Below are positions 52,443 to 61,968 of a DNA stretch of 64,000 bases, piece after piece. Numbering within the stretch: position 1 is the stretch's first letter; every line of letters begins with the position of its first letter. This DNA comes from Bradyrhizobium lablabi (GTDB lineage Bacteria; Pseudomonadota; Alphaproteobacteria; Rhizobiales; Xanthobacteraceae), in contig NZ_JAFCJK010000005.1 in assembly GCF_018131005.1 (NCBI RefSeq), positions 496,001 through 560,000 on the forward strand. Reading direction: 5' to 3'. The notes below the pieces were generated by a model that saw only the letters and a program-made list of their open reading frames with translations, did not search any database and was not told the DNA's origin. Position numbers and translations under genes: made by a program.

Positions 52443-53867
52443 CTACGGCTGCTTCTTTGGCGGCGCGGGCCACGGCTTCTGTGCGCCACGCAGGCCCTCG
52501 AAGGCCTTGCCCATCGCGAGCACGCCGATGTCGTCGAAGCGGCGGCCGATGATCTGCACGCCGATCGGAAAGCCGCGCTTGTCGTAGCCGCCATTGATGG
52601 ACAGGGCGGGGTTCTCCGACATATTCCACGGCACGGTATAGCAGATGTGCTCGAACGGCTTGGCCGGGTCATTGAGCGGTGCGGCGAATTCCGCCGGGAA
52701 GTTCACGACCGGAGAGACCGGCGAGATCACATAGTCGAACTCGCAGAAAAGCTTGGCAGCGGCAGCGCGGATCGCCATCGTCATGTTGAAGCCGCGCACC
52801 ACGTCCACGCCAGACAGCCTGGCGCCGGCTTCGCCCCATTTGAGGATATAGGGCAGTGTCTTTTCGCGTTCCGCGGCGGGGAGTTTCGAGAGATCGTCCC
52901 AGATCCGCGCGCGCCAGAAATTGTCGAGGCCCTCGAGCATCTCCTGGGTCAGAATGCCGTCGGTCTCGGTGATGACAGCACCGGCGGACTCGAACGCCTT
53001 CGCGGCCTTCACGGCAACGTCGCGAACTTCCTTCTCCAGCTTCTGGCCGACACCGAGATCGAGCATCAGCCCGATGCGCAGCTTGCGTGGCGATTTCTCG
53101 AGGGCCTTCCAGTTGACCTCGAGTGCTGGCAGGCTCATGCCGTCGCGGCGGTCGGGGCGTGACAGCACGCTCATCATCAGTGCGGCGTCGTCCACGGTGC
53201 GGGTCATCGGGCCTGCGACGCGGCCGACATAGGGCGGGTCGATCGGAACGCGGCCGAGACTCGGCTTCAAGGCGACCAGGCCGCACCAGCAGGCCGGCAG
53301 CCGTACCGAGCCGCCGATATCGGTGCCGAGATGCAGGGGGCCATAGCCGGCCGCGCCGGCCGCACCCGCGCCCGCGCTCGATCCGCCCGGATTCCTGCTG
53401 GTGTCCCAGGGGTTGCGTGTGAGGGGATGGAACGAGGACAGCCCCGATGACAGCATGCCGTAATCGGGCATCGTGGTCTTGGAAAAGATCACGCTGCCGG
53501 CTTCGCGCAGTCGCGCAGCGGGCGGCGCATCCTTCGACGCGGGCACGAGCTTGACACTCGCCGCACCCAGCGGCACCGGCTGGTCCCTGGTCGCGATGTT
53601 GTCCTTGATCGTGACGGGAACGCCGTCGAGCGTGCCCATCGGTTCGCCTCGCTGCCAGCGATCGGACGAGGCCTGCGCGACCTTGCGTGCCTCATCGGGA
53701 TCGTAGAGGTAGAGGGCCTTGATGTGCGGCTCCCACGCCGCGACATGCGCGATGACCTCCTCCAGGACTTCCGATGGCGAGAATTGCTTCGCGCGATAGC
53801 CGGCGATGAGGTCGACGGCGGAGAGATCGTGCAGCGAGGTGACGGCGTCCTGTTCGACCTTATGCAT
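52443..53867 (-). CDS. Amidase signature family enzyme
   Basis: The 474-residue amidase has the Ser-cisSer-Lys triad: Lys in PVTIKDNIATRD, cis-Ser in NPGGSSAGAGA and nucleophile Ser in GTDIGGSVRLPACW. It hydrolyses a carboxamide, and its best substrate cannot be read from sequence. ATG 53867 overlaps the end of the M20 gene by 8 bases, so it is cotranscribed with it within the peptide locus. Tail residues PWPAPPKKQP end the protein. Confidence 0.92.
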   Translation of the reverse strand: MHKVEQDAVTSLHDLSAVDLIAGYRAKQFSPSEVLEEVIAHVAAWEPHIKALYLYDPDEARKVAQASSDRWQRGEPMGTLDGVPVTIKDNIATRDQPVPLGAASVKLVPASKDAPPAARLREAGSVIFSKTTMPDYGMLSSGLSSFHPLTRNPWDTSRNPGGSSAGAGAAGAAGYGPLHLGTDIGGSVRLPACWCGLVALKPSLGRVPIDPPYVGRVAGPMTRTVDDAALMMSVLSRPDRRDGMSLPALEVNWKALEKSPRKLRIGLMLDLGVGQKLEKEVRDVAVKAAKAFESAGAVITETDGILTQEMLEGLDNFWRARIWDDLSKLPAAEREKTLPYILKWGEAGARLSGVDVVRGFNMTMAIRAAAAKLFCEFDYVISPVSPVVNFPAEFAAPLNDPAKPFEHICYTVPWNMSENPALSINGGYDKRGFPIGVQIIGRRFDDIGVLAMGKAFEGLRGAQKPWPAPPKKQP

Positions 53868-55032
53868 GGGCACCCACCGGCATGCGTTTCTCGATGATGC
53901 GGGCGAACATGCTGGCGCCGATCGGCAGGATCTTGTCGTCGAGGACGTAGCCGGGGTTGTGCACGGGGACCGACCCATCATGGCCGACCCAGAAATAGGC
54001 GCCCGGAACCGCCTGCATCATGTCAGCGAAATCCTCGCTGCCCATCTTCGGCGTCGAGCGAGTCAAGACCTTGTTCGGATCGACGACGGTGCGCGCGACT
54101 TCCTCGACCACGCGCGACTGCTCATCCTGGTTGATCAGTACGTTGAACGTGTCGCGGATGTCGGCCGTGATCTCGACGTCGAAGGTCGCGGCGATGCCGG
54201 CGCAAATCGAGCGCATGCGCTTGCGGATCAGCGCGCGGGTCTCGTCGGAAAAAGCGCGCACCGTGCCGCACAGCCAGGCTTCGCCGGGAATGACGTTGTA
54301 GGCGGAGCCGGCATGGATCTGCGTGATCGACAACACCGCCGCCTGCAGCGGATCGACGTTGCGGCTGACGATCGATTGCAGCGCCTGGCCGAGCGTCATC
54401 GCGATCACCACCGCGTCCTTGGCGCGCTCCGGCATCGCGCCGTGCGCGCCGTAGCCTTGGATCCTGATGTCGAAGAAGTCCGCGCCGGCCATCGCCGGTC
54501 CCGGCAGGACCGCGATCTCGCCATGGTTGAGGTCGGGCGCGTTGTGCAGGCCGTAGATCTCGTCGCAGGGGAATTTGTCGAACAGGCCGTCCTTGATCAT
54601 GGCGCGGGCGCCGCCGAGACCTTCCTCGGCCGGCTGGAAGATGAAGTGCACGATACCGTCGAAATTGCGCGTCTCGGCGAGATAGCGCGCCGAGCCGAGC
54701 AGCATGGTAGTGTGGCCGTCGTGGCCGCAGCCGTGGAAGCGGCCGGGAATGGTCGAGCGCCACTTGAGATTGGTGTTCTCCTCCATCGGCAGCGCATCCA
54801 TGTCGGCGCGCAGGCCGATCCGCCTTGCGCCGTTGCCCTTGCCCTTGAGCACCCCGACCACGCCGGTGCCGCCGAAGCCGCGATGCACTTCGATGCCCCA
54901 GCTCTTCAGCTTGTCGGCGACGATGCCGGAGGTGCGGACCTCTTCGAAGCCGATCTCGGGATGCGCGTGCAGGTCCCTTCTGATAGCGGTGAGTTCGTCG
55001 GCAAAGCCGTCGATGCGGTCGATGGTAGGCAT
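53860..55032 (-). CDS. M20 family amidohydrolase (hippurate/N-acyl amino acid hydrolase-like)
   Basis: The 390-residue metallohydrolase has the M20D marks GLRADMDALPMEE and FHGCGHDGHTTMLLG. FIFQPAEEGLGGA carries the catalytic Glu, and GSEDFADMMQ supplies a metal ligand. These enzymes cut N-acyl amino acids or small amide conjugates. It lies 6 bases after the M81 gene and overlaps the amidase gene. Confidence 0.93.
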   Translation of the reverse strand: MPTIDRIDGFADELTAIRRDLHAHPEIGFEEVRTSGIVADKLKSWGIEVHRGFGGTGVVGVLKGKGNGARRIGLRADMDALPMEENTNLKWRSTIPGRFHGCGHDGHTTMLLGSARYLAETRNFDGIVHFIFQPAEEGLGGARAMIKDGLFDKFPCDEIYGLHNAPDLNHGEIAVLPGPAMAGADFFDIRIQGYGAHGAMPERAKDAVVIAMTLGQALQSIVSRNVDPLQAAVLSITQIHAGSAYNVIPGEAWLCGTVRAFSDETRALIRKRMRSICAGIAATFDVEITADIRDTFNVLINQDEQSRVVEEVARTVVDPNKVLTRSTPKMGSEDFADMMQAVPGAYFWVGHDGSVPVHNPGYVLDDKILPIGASMFARIIEKRMPVGAHA

Positions 55033-55038
55033 GGTCTC

Positions 55039-56562
55039 TTATCCGGTTGTGCGTGAAGAGGAAGAGGGCGTGAAGGCGGGGCCGTTCGGCTTGATGCGGA
55101 TGCCGGGACGCAAATGCTTCCACGGCAGCGAGGCGGTGTCGGCCGGCATCGCGCCGGGGGCGGCGCAGATCAGGAGCTTTTCGGCAATCGGCTCGAAATC
55201 GGCGCGAAAGTGCACCGAGCTCTTGTTGACAAGAATTGCCTGTTCCATCGGCTCGATGCCGACGTAGCGATACATCGACTGGTCCGCGAGCTGGGCCTTG
55301 TAGGAGCCGACGACCACCCGCACGCCGCCGATGCGGAGGCAGGCCGACGGCCCCATGTCCATGTCGCGACCGCCGTAATAGGGGCCGGGCGCGACGAACC
55401 TGCCGTCCGAGAGCTTTTCGACGACGAAGGTCTCCCTGTACGGCGCGTCGCCCGAAATCCCCGACTTGCCGCCAAGATCGAGCGTGACAATCGCGCCGAC
55501 GCCCGCGGCGTACGCCGTCTTCGCGGATTGCGGGTCGTAGATCACGCCGGTGGCGGCGCGAACGGCGTTGTTGCGCACCAGTGCGCGCAGCATGCCGGTG
55601 GTGTCGGAATCGCCGCCGGCGCCAGGATTGTCCTGGGTGTCCGCGATGACGATGGGCCTGGTCGCCGATTTCGCCAGCTCCATCGCGAGCCGCACGCCTT
55701 CGTCGGGCGAATAGATGCGGCCGTCGAAATCGTCCTCGTGGCTCTCGACCAGCGCGACGATCCTGTCGGCCGCGGCATCGGCGTCGGTCTGCGTGCGGCC
55801 ATACGCGAACACGCTTGGTCCGCAATCGCGGAAATCGGCCGCCGGGAATCCCGGCGCAAAGGACAGCGTAGGCACTCCGTCGTTTTCGAGCGCCGCGAGT
55901 TTCTCGTAAATGTCCTTGGCCGGCTGGTCGTTTGTACACTGCCAACTGATCGGGATCAGGAACGGCAACTGCCGGAACGCCTTCGCCAAGCGCTGCCTGC
56001 TCCTCAGCAACAGCGCAAGGTGTTGGGCACATGCGCGGCCGGTGTCGGCCATGTCGACGTGCGGATAGGTGCGGTAGGCGATCAGCGCGTCGGCGTGCGC
56101 GATCATCTCGGGCGAGACGTTGGCGTGCAGGTCGAGGCTTGCGACCAGTGGCAGGTCCTTGCCGATCACCTTGCGTACGCGCGCGAGCACTTCGCCCTCT
56201 CCGTCGTTGTAGTGCTCGGTCACCATCGCACCGTGCAGGTCGAGATACACGGCATCAATCCGTCCCGCGCTCGCGATGCCGTCGACCATCTCCTTCACGA
56301 TGCGCTCGAATGCGTCCCTGGTTACATGCGCCGAGGGGCTTGCGGCGGCCGAAACGGTCGGGACCAGCTCCCAGCCATTGGCTTCGGCGGCCTCGACAAA
56401 GCCTGCCAGGCCAACATTGATCCTGCGCATGACCTTGAGCACGTCGGCGCCACGCGCCATCGACGGCCAGCCGCCGCCATGCACGAAATCGTCGTAAGTG
56501 GCCTTCGTTGGCGCGAAGGTGTTGGTCTCGTGCAGGAAGCCGCCAACGGCGATACGGATCAT
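55039..56562 (-). CDS. M81 family metallopeptidase, MlrC-like
   Basis: The 507-residue protein matches MlrC, known for degrading linear microcystin peptides. Marks are GGFLHETNTFAPTKATY, VYLDLHGAMVTEHYNDGEGE, ASLDLHANVSPEMI, IADTQDNPGAGGDSDTTGML and TLDLGGKSGISGDAPYR. In soil rhizobia the natural substrates are likely peptides with unusual residues or D-amino acids. ATG 56562 is the family start. The ABC ATPase gene lies 174 bases upstream on the same strand. Confidence 0.92.
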   Translation of the reverse strand: MIRIAVGGFLHETNTFAPTKATYDDFVHGGGWPSMARGADVLKVMRRINVGLAGFVEAAEANGWELVPTVSAAASPSAHVTRDAFERIVKEMVDGIASAGRIDAVYLDLHGAMVTEHYNDGEGEVLARVRKVIGKDLPLVASLDLHANVSPEMIAHADALIAYRTYPHVDMADTGRACAQHLALLLRSRQRLAKAFRQLPFLIPISWQCTNDQPAKDIYEKLAALENDGVPTLSFAPGFPAADFRDCGPSVFAYGRTQTDADAAADRIVALVESHEDDFDGRIYSPDEGVRLAMELAKSATRPIVIADTQDNPGAGGDSDTTGMLRALVRNNAVRAATGVIYDPQSAKTAYAAGVGAIVTLDLGGKSGISGDAPYRETFVVEKLSDGRFVAPGPYYGGRDMDMGPSACLRIGGVRVVVGSYKAQLADQSMYRYVGIEPMEQAILVNKSSVHFRADFEPIAEKLLICAAPGAMPADTASLPWKHLRPGIRIKPNGPAFTPSSSSRTTG

Positions 56563-56736
56563 CAAGTCAATCTCGGCACGTTTCTTAGCGGGCGACGTTA
56601 AGCGCGTCGTCGCGCCAAGCGCAAGCAAGTAATCAATTCCGGATTTGCATGCCGCATGGGCGTCGGGAAGTGGCCCGAGCCGTGGTTACCAGTCATGCTT
56701 CGTCGCCGCAGCATCTGGCAATGATGGAGAGGCGAA

Positions 56737-58377
56737 CTACTCCGCCGCTTCCGAAACCGGTCGGAAATTCGCAAAATCCCAACCGCGTCCGGGGGCGGCA
56801 TCGAGCAGGGCGCGGGTGTAGGCCTGCTGCGGATTGGTCAATATCTCTGCCGCCGGCCCCTGCTCAACGACGCGGCCATGCTGCATCACAGCGACGTCGT
56901 CGCAGATCTGTGCCGCGACGCGCAAATCGTGGGTAATGAACAACAGCGCGATACCGAGCCGCTTCCGAATTTCGTCGAGCAGATCCAGCACCTGCGCCTG
57001 CACGGAGACGTCGAGCGCTGACACCGCCTCGTCCGCCACCAGCACATCAGGGTCAAGTGCGAGCGCCCGCGCGATCGCGATGCGCTGGCGCTGGCCGCCG
57101 GAGAACTGGTGTGGATAGCGCGAGATCGCGTCGGGTGGCAAATGGACCAGTTCGAGCAGACGGCGCGCCTTTGCGAGCGCGTCCTTGCGCGGCATGCCGT
57201 AATTGATAGGACCCTCCGCGATGCTCTCGCCGACGGTGACGCGCGGATTGAGCGAGCGGTAGGGGTCCTGGAAGATGATCTGAATCTTTTTGCGATGCGG
57301 CTGCAACAGCCGCCGCGACAATTCGGAAATTTCGCGGCCCGCCAGCCGCACGCCACCGGATGTCGGGTCGATCAGGCGGACGATGCAGCGCGCCACGGTG
57401 GATTTTCCGGAGCCGCTTTCGCCGACGATGCCGAGCGTGCGGCCCTTGCGCAGGGTGAGGGTGACGTTCTGTGCGGCCGCGACCTCGCGGGCCTTACCGA
57501 ACAGCGACCGTTCGCGATAGACCTTGGTGAGCTCGATGGCCTCCAGCACCACCGGCTCCGTCGTTTCCTCGCGCGGCGCTCGCGGCACGAGACTCGGGAC
57601 CGAGGACAGGAGGTTGCGGGTGTAATCCATCTTCGGTGTACGCAGCACGTCGTCGAGCGGACCGGTCTCGACCAGGCGGCCGTGACGCATCACCGCAACG
57701 CGATCGGCGATCTCGGCGACCACCCCCATGTCATGGGTGATGAACAGCACCGCGGTGCCGTGATCACGCTGCAGGTCGCGGATCAGGGTGAGGATTTGCT
57801 TTTGGGTCGTGACGTCGAGCGCCGTCGTCGGCTCGTCCGCAATCAGCAGCTTTGGTTCCAGCACCAGCGCCATCGCGATCATGATGCGCTGGCGCTGGCC
57901 GCCCGAGAGGCGATGAGGGTACGAGGAGAAGATGCGCTCAACATCCGGCAGCCGCACATGTTCCATCATCGCCAAAATCTTCCGGCGGCGCGCGCGGGGG
58001 TCGAGATCGGTGTGAACGCGCAGCACCTCGTCGATCTGGCGGCCGACCGGCACGACAGGATTGAGCGCGGTCATCGGCTCCTGGAAGATCATCGCCATCC
58101 GCGTGGCGCGCAATTGGCGCAGTCGCCGGTCGGTCGCGCCGAGCAACTCCTCGCCGACCAGCCTGACGCTGCCGGCGGACGGCACCAGCGCACCTTTCTG
58201 GAGCAGACCCATCACCGTCAGCGAAGTCACGGATTTGCCCGAGCCGCTCTCGCCGACAAGGCAGAGCGTTTCCTGCTCTTTCACCTGCAACGAGAGATCG
58301 TCGATGATGCGCGCGCTGCCTGCCTTCTTGCCGAGGCTCACGACGAGATTGTTGATGTCGAGGACGATATTGGTCAT
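56737..58377 (-). CDS. Dipeptide/oligopeptide ABC importer, fused double ATPase (DppDF-like)
   Basis: The 546-residue protein has two complete ATPase domains. The first holds GESGSGKSVTSLTVMG, LSGGQRQRIMIAMAL and LLIADEPTTALDV; the second holds GESGSGKSTVARCIV, FSGGQRQRIAIARAL and VLVADEAVSALDV. It therefore replaces the separate DppD and DppF subunits. Each half ends in the oligopeptide-ABC C-terminal extension. It energises the two permeases encoded upstream on the same strand. Confidence 0.95.
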   Translation of the reverse strand: MTNIVLDINNLVVSLGKKAGSARIIDDLSLQVKEQETLCLVGESGSGKSVTSLTVMGLLQKGALVPSAGSVRLVGEELLGATDRRLRQLRATRMAMIFQEPMTALNPVVPVGRQIDEVLRVHTDLDPRARRRKILAMMEHVRLPDVERIFSSYPHRLSGGQRQRIMIAMALVLEPKLLIADEPTTALDVTTQKQILTLIRDLQRDHGTAVLFITHDMGVVAEIADRVAVMRHGRLVETGPLDDVLRTPKMDYTRNLLSSVPSLVPRAPREETTEPVVLEAIELTKVYRERSLFGKAREVAAAQNVTLTLRKGRTLGIVGESGSGKSTVARCIVRLIDPTSGGVRLAGREISELSRRLLQPHRKKIQIIFQDPYRSLNPRVTVGESIAEGPINYGMPRKDALAKARRLLELVHLPPDAISRYPHQFSGGQRQRIAIARALALDPDVLVADEAVSALDVSVQAQVLDLLDEIRKRLGIALLFITHDLRVAAQICDDVAVMQHGRVVEQGPAAEILTNPQQAYTRALLDAAPGRGWDFANFRPVSEAAE

Positions 58378-58390
58378 GCGGTCTTTCTGC

Positions 58391-58512
58391 CGTCATTGCG
58401 AGCCGATGGGTCGCGCGAATGCGCGCCCGATGACAGGCTCCGCGGAAGCAATCCATCTCGCCGAGAGCGGAAAGAATGGATTGCTTCGTCGCTGTCGCTC
58501 CTCGCAATGACG
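58391..58512. repeat. Dispersed palindromic repeat, CGTCATTGCGAG type, copy B
   Basis: Perfect 12-bp inverted ends CGTCATTGCGAG (58391-58402) and CTCGCAATGACG (58501-58512) flank internal arms AGCAATCCAT (58447-58456)/ATGGATTGCT (58476-58485). It is an intact relative of 46061-46178, set between the permease and ATPase genes of the peptide importer. Confidence 0.8.
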
Positions 58513-58528
58513 GTTGGAATGTTTCCTC

Positions 58529-59416
58529 TCATTTTCCCTCACGCTGTTTCATGCGGGGATCGAGTGCGTCCCGGGCGGCGTCGCCGATCAGGTTGACGCT
58601 GAGGATCGCGATCGACAGCAGGAGGCCCGGCCAGAAGATCAGCGACGGCTTGATCTGAAAATACTGGCGGCCTTCGGCCATGATGTTGCCCCAGGTCGGC
58701 GTCTCCGGCGAGATGCCGGCGCCGAGGAACGACAGGATCGCTTCGGTGAGGATGGCCGAGGCGCAGACATAGGTGCCCTGCACGATCAGCGGCGCGATCG
58801 TGTTCGGCATCAGATGCCGCCACATGATCTTGGGCAGGCTTGAGCCGACCGAGATCGCGGCCTCGACATAAGGCTCCTCACGCGCGGTCAGCACCACCGA
58901 GCGCACCAGCCGTGCCACACGCGGGATTTCGGGGATCGTGATCGCGACCATCACGGTCCAGATGCTGGCACCGGAGAGCGATACCACCGCGATCGCGAGC
59001 AGGATGGCGGGGATCGCCATCAAGCCGTCCATCACGCGCATCATCACGGCGTCGACCCATCTGAAGAAGCCGGAGACGAGGCCAATAACAAGTCCGATGC
59101 CGATCGAGAATATCGCGGCGCCCAGCCCGACCAGCAACGAGATGCGGGCGCCGTAGATGACGCGCGACAGGAGGTCGCGGCCATAGGCATCGGTGCCGAG
59201 CAGATATTGCGCGTTGCCCGGCTTCAGCCGTTGGGCCGGAGCCAGCAGCAGCGGATCGTGGGGGGCCAGCAGCGGCGCGAAGATCGCCATCAGGATGATG
59301 AGGACGAGGCAGATCGTCGCAACCGCGATGATCGGCGTCGCCGTGAGGAAGCCGAATCTCAGCCGGAACGGCGAGGTGACCGGGATTGATGGCTCGGGGA
59401 GGGTGTCGATCGCCAT
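58529..59416 (-). CDS. Peptide ABC importer permease, DppC-like
   Basis: The 295-residue inner-membrane protein has the OppC N-terminal domain and the BPD permease core. LLGTDAYGRDLLSRVIYGAR, the EAA-like loop REEPYVEAAISVGSSLPKIM and LSFLGAGISPETPTWGNIMA are typical of DppC. The frame ends MKQREGK. It lies 3 bases after the DppB-like gene. Confidence 0.94.
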   Translation of the reverse strand: MAIDTLPEPSIPVTSPFRLRFGFLTATPIIAVATICLVLIILMAIFAPLLAPHDPLLLAPAQRLKPGNAQYLLGTDAYGRDLLSRVIYGARISLLVGLGAAIFSIGIGLVIGLVSGFFRWVDAVMMRVMDGLMAIPAILLAIAVVSLSGASIWTVMVAITIPEIPRVARLVRSVVLTAREEPYVEAAISVGSSLPKIMWRHLMPNTIAPLIVQGTYVCASAILTEAILSFLGAGISPETPTWGNIMAEGRQYFQIKPSLIFWPGLLLSIAILSVNLIGDAARDALDPRMKQREGK

Positions 59417-59419
59417 CGT

Positions 59420-60361
59420 TCAGTACCGGATACGAGGATCAAGCAGGGTGTAGGCGAGGTCGATCAGCAGGTTGACCGCGACATAGACGCCCGACGTCAA
59501 AAGGATCATCGCCTGGATCACGGGATAGTCGCGCGCCAACACCGCATCGACGGTGAGGCGCCCGATACCCGGCAAATTGAACACGCTCTCGGTGACGACG
59601 ACGCCGGAGATCAGCAGCGCAAAGCCTGTGCCGATCACGGTGACGACCGGAACGGCGGCGTTGCGCAGCGCGTGGCGCAGCAGAACGCCGCTCTCGCTGA
59701 TGCCCTTGGCGCGGGCGGTGCGAACATAGTCCTCGCCGAGCACGTCCAGCATCGAGGCCCGCGTCATGCGCGCGATCAGCGCCACATAGATGAAGGACAG
59801 CGTGCATGTCGGCAGGATGATGCGCTCGAAGAACGGGCCGAAGCCGGCCGTGATGCTCTTGAAGCCCTGCACCGGCACCCAGCGCAGGTCGATCGCGAAG
59901 ATCTGGATCAGCACATAGCCGATCACGAATACCGGCACGGAGAAGCCGAGCACCGACAGCCCCATCACGAAGCGGTCGATCCAGGTGCCGTGCTTCCACG
60001 CCGCGATCACGCCGAGCGGTACCGCGACCAGGATCGAGAGGATAATGGTGGCCAGTGCGATGGAAATTGAGGGCTCAAGGCGAGGGCCGATCATCTCAAG
60101 GATCGGCTTGTTCGAGATCAGCGAGACGCCGAGATCGCCGTGCAGCAGCTTGACGATCCAGGTGTAGAACTGAATGTAGATCGGCTCATTGAGACCGAGC
60201 GAGGTGCGGATGCGCTCGAGCTGCTCGGGCGTTGCGTTGTCGCCGGCGAGGATCGCCGCGGGATCGCCTGGCGTCAGCCGCAGCAGCAGGAACACGAACA
60301 GCGCGACCACGCCCATGACGGGGATGGCGGCGAGGATGCGGCGAATGAGATAGCCAAGCAA
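59420..60361 (-). CDS. Peptide ABC importer permease, DppB-like
   Basis: The 313-residue permease begins MLGYLIRRILAAIPVMGVVA and has LRLTPGDPAAILAGDNATPE. The EAA-type loop EDYVRTARAKGISESGVLLR and GVVVTESVFNLPGIGRLTVD are DppB marks. It pairs with the DppC-like permease to form the peptide channel. It is the first transporter gene of the minus-strand run. Confidence 0.95.
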   Translation of the reverse strand: MLGYLIRRILAAIPVMGVVALFVFLLLRLTPGDPAAILAGDNATPEQLERIRTSLGLNEPIYIQFYTWIVKLLHGDLGVSLISNKPILEMIGPRLEPSISIALATIILSILVAVPLGVIAAWKHGTWIDRFVMGLSVLGFSVPVFVIGYVLIQIFAIDLRWVPVQGFKSITAGFGPFFERIILPTCTLSFIYVALIARMTRASMLDVLGEDYVRTARAKGISESGVLLRHALRNAAVPVVTVIGTGFALLISGVVVTESVFNLPGIGRLTVDAVLARDYPVIQAMILLTSGVYVAVNLLIDLAYTLLDPRIRY

Positions 60362-60574
60362 ATTGGATCCGTTGGATTGTGGTGTGGTCTATGGTGTCCG
60401 CAAATGTCTTGGAGACGGTAACACTTGAGCAAGTCCCGTGCCACCGGAGCCGCGTTTTTTGCGTTGCAGCTAGGCGCCCGGGCAGGAATTGATCTCCGGC
60501 CCATTGCGAGCGGCGCAAAGTGGGTACGTGTGGAAGCATGGATACTTCGTCGCCACCTCCAAATGACGACGTGC

Positions 60575-61705
60575 CTATTCCAATGTTGCCAGAAGTCCCG
60601 CCATCAGCCGGCCGCGTTCGGCGAGGCTGTCTACCTCGATATGCTCGTTCAGCGTGTGCGCATCGGCGCCGCGCACGCCGAGGCCGTCGAGTGTGGGGAC
60701 GCCCATCGCACCGGTGAAATTGCCGTCCGAACCGCCGCCTGCGCTGCCATGCGGCAGGTCGAGGCCCATGTCGCGGGCGAGACCCTCGGCCTTTTCATAC
60801 AACGCCATGGTGCCAGCGCCCGGTTCCCAGACCGGACGGGTGACGCCCCGCGCCACCTTGAAGGTGACGTCGTTGGCCGTGCCCGATAGCGCCAGCATCC
60901 GTTCGACCCCGCGATCGAGATCGGCCTGGCGCTTGGCCATGCTGAGCGCTTCGCCGGTGCAGGTCGTGGCAACGCAATTGACCCATTGGCCGCCGTGCAC
61001 GATGCCGACCGAGAAGGTGCAGTCCTCAGTGGTCATACCGTCGATGGCGAGGATCTGCCGCGCCATCTCGCGGATCGCGGAACGGCCGGAAGAAAGCGTT
61101 GCGCCGGCATGGCTCGGCTTGCCGGTCGCTTCCAGATTGAAGCGGGCGATCGCGTAGCGTCCGGTGACGACGCCGTTGTTTGGCCGGCCCGGTTCCGGCA
61201 CCAGCACATATTTGTTGCGTGCGGCCTCGGCCTCGATGATGTCGCGCGTCGATGGCGTACCGACCTCCTCGTCGGGCGTGAACAGCACGGTGATCGGCAG
61301 CGGGGTGATGAAGGATGCACGTGCCAATTGCCTGATCGCCTCGAGCGACAAGTAGTTGCCGCCCTTCATGTCGAAGATGCCGGGGCCGAAGCATTTGTTG
61401 CCTTCGCGCCGCCATTTCAGCTTCTCGATGGTGCCGACCGGATGCACCGTGTCCATGTGGCCTGCTATCAGGATGCCGGGCTGGCCCTGTTTGGGATGCG
61501 GAAAGCGCGCGCGCACGCAGCCGGCAAAGCCCTGCCGGCCGGCGATGCGCTCGATCGTCGCACCCATGATCGCCATCTCGCGCGCGGCGAGGTCGAGCAT
61601 GCGCTCGACCGCGCCAGCATCCCAGGTCGGGCTTTCGCATTCCACCCAGCCGCGCAGGCCCTGCAGCATCGCATCGGAATCAAAGGGAAGGTTGGCTGGG
61701 TTCAT
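60575..61705 (-). CDS. M20 family metallopeptidase, ArgE/CPG2-like
   Basis: The 376-residue zinc peptidase starts at ATG 61705 behind GAGAGGAA. Metal and catalytic motifs are LIAGHMDTVHPVGTIEKLKW, GPGIFDMKGGNYLSLEAIR and FTPDEEVGTPSTRDII; a final His is in DAHTLNEHIEVDSLAERG. It resembles carboxypeptidase G2 and releases C-terminal Glu/Asp or similar residues. The lack of a signal peptide puts it in the cytosol, where it can cut imported peptides. It is divergent from the solute-binding protein gene. Confidence 0.93.
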   Translation of the reverse strand: MNPANLPFDSDAMLQGLRGWVECESPTWDAGAVERMLDLAAREMAIMGATIERIAGRQGFAGCVRARFPHPKQGQPGILIAGHMDTVHPVGTIEKLKWRREGNKCFGPGIFDMKGGNYLSLEAIRQLARASFITPLPITVLFTPDEEVGTPSTRDIIEAEAARNKYVLVPEPGRPNNGVVTGRYAIARFNLEATGKPSHAGATLSSGRSAIREMARQILAIDGMTTEDCTFSVGIVHGGQWVNCVATTCTGEALSMAKRQADLDRGVERMLALSGTANDVTFKVARGVTRPVWEPGAGTMALYEKAEGLARDMGLDLPHGSAGGGSDGNFTGAMGVPTLDGLGVRGADAHTLNEHIEVDSLAERGRLMAGLLATLE

Positions 61706-61968
61706 GGATTCCTCTCTCGCATTGTCCGGCGCGCCCGTATCGCGCGCCCTTACGAAAGTCGCTAAGGGAGATTTTGTAAAGTCGAATACTGACCTTGCCC
61801 ATCGTTCATTTGCATACATTCGATCTCGGCCAAAATCGATTGACGCGCTGCGCGCTTGATGCAAGTCTCGATTTCACAGGCCCTGCAGCATGTTAGTCCG
61901 CCTAAATAACGAACCATATGCATAGCGAATAAGCCGGCTTTGGCCAGTTTGACGTCAGGAGAGATCGA

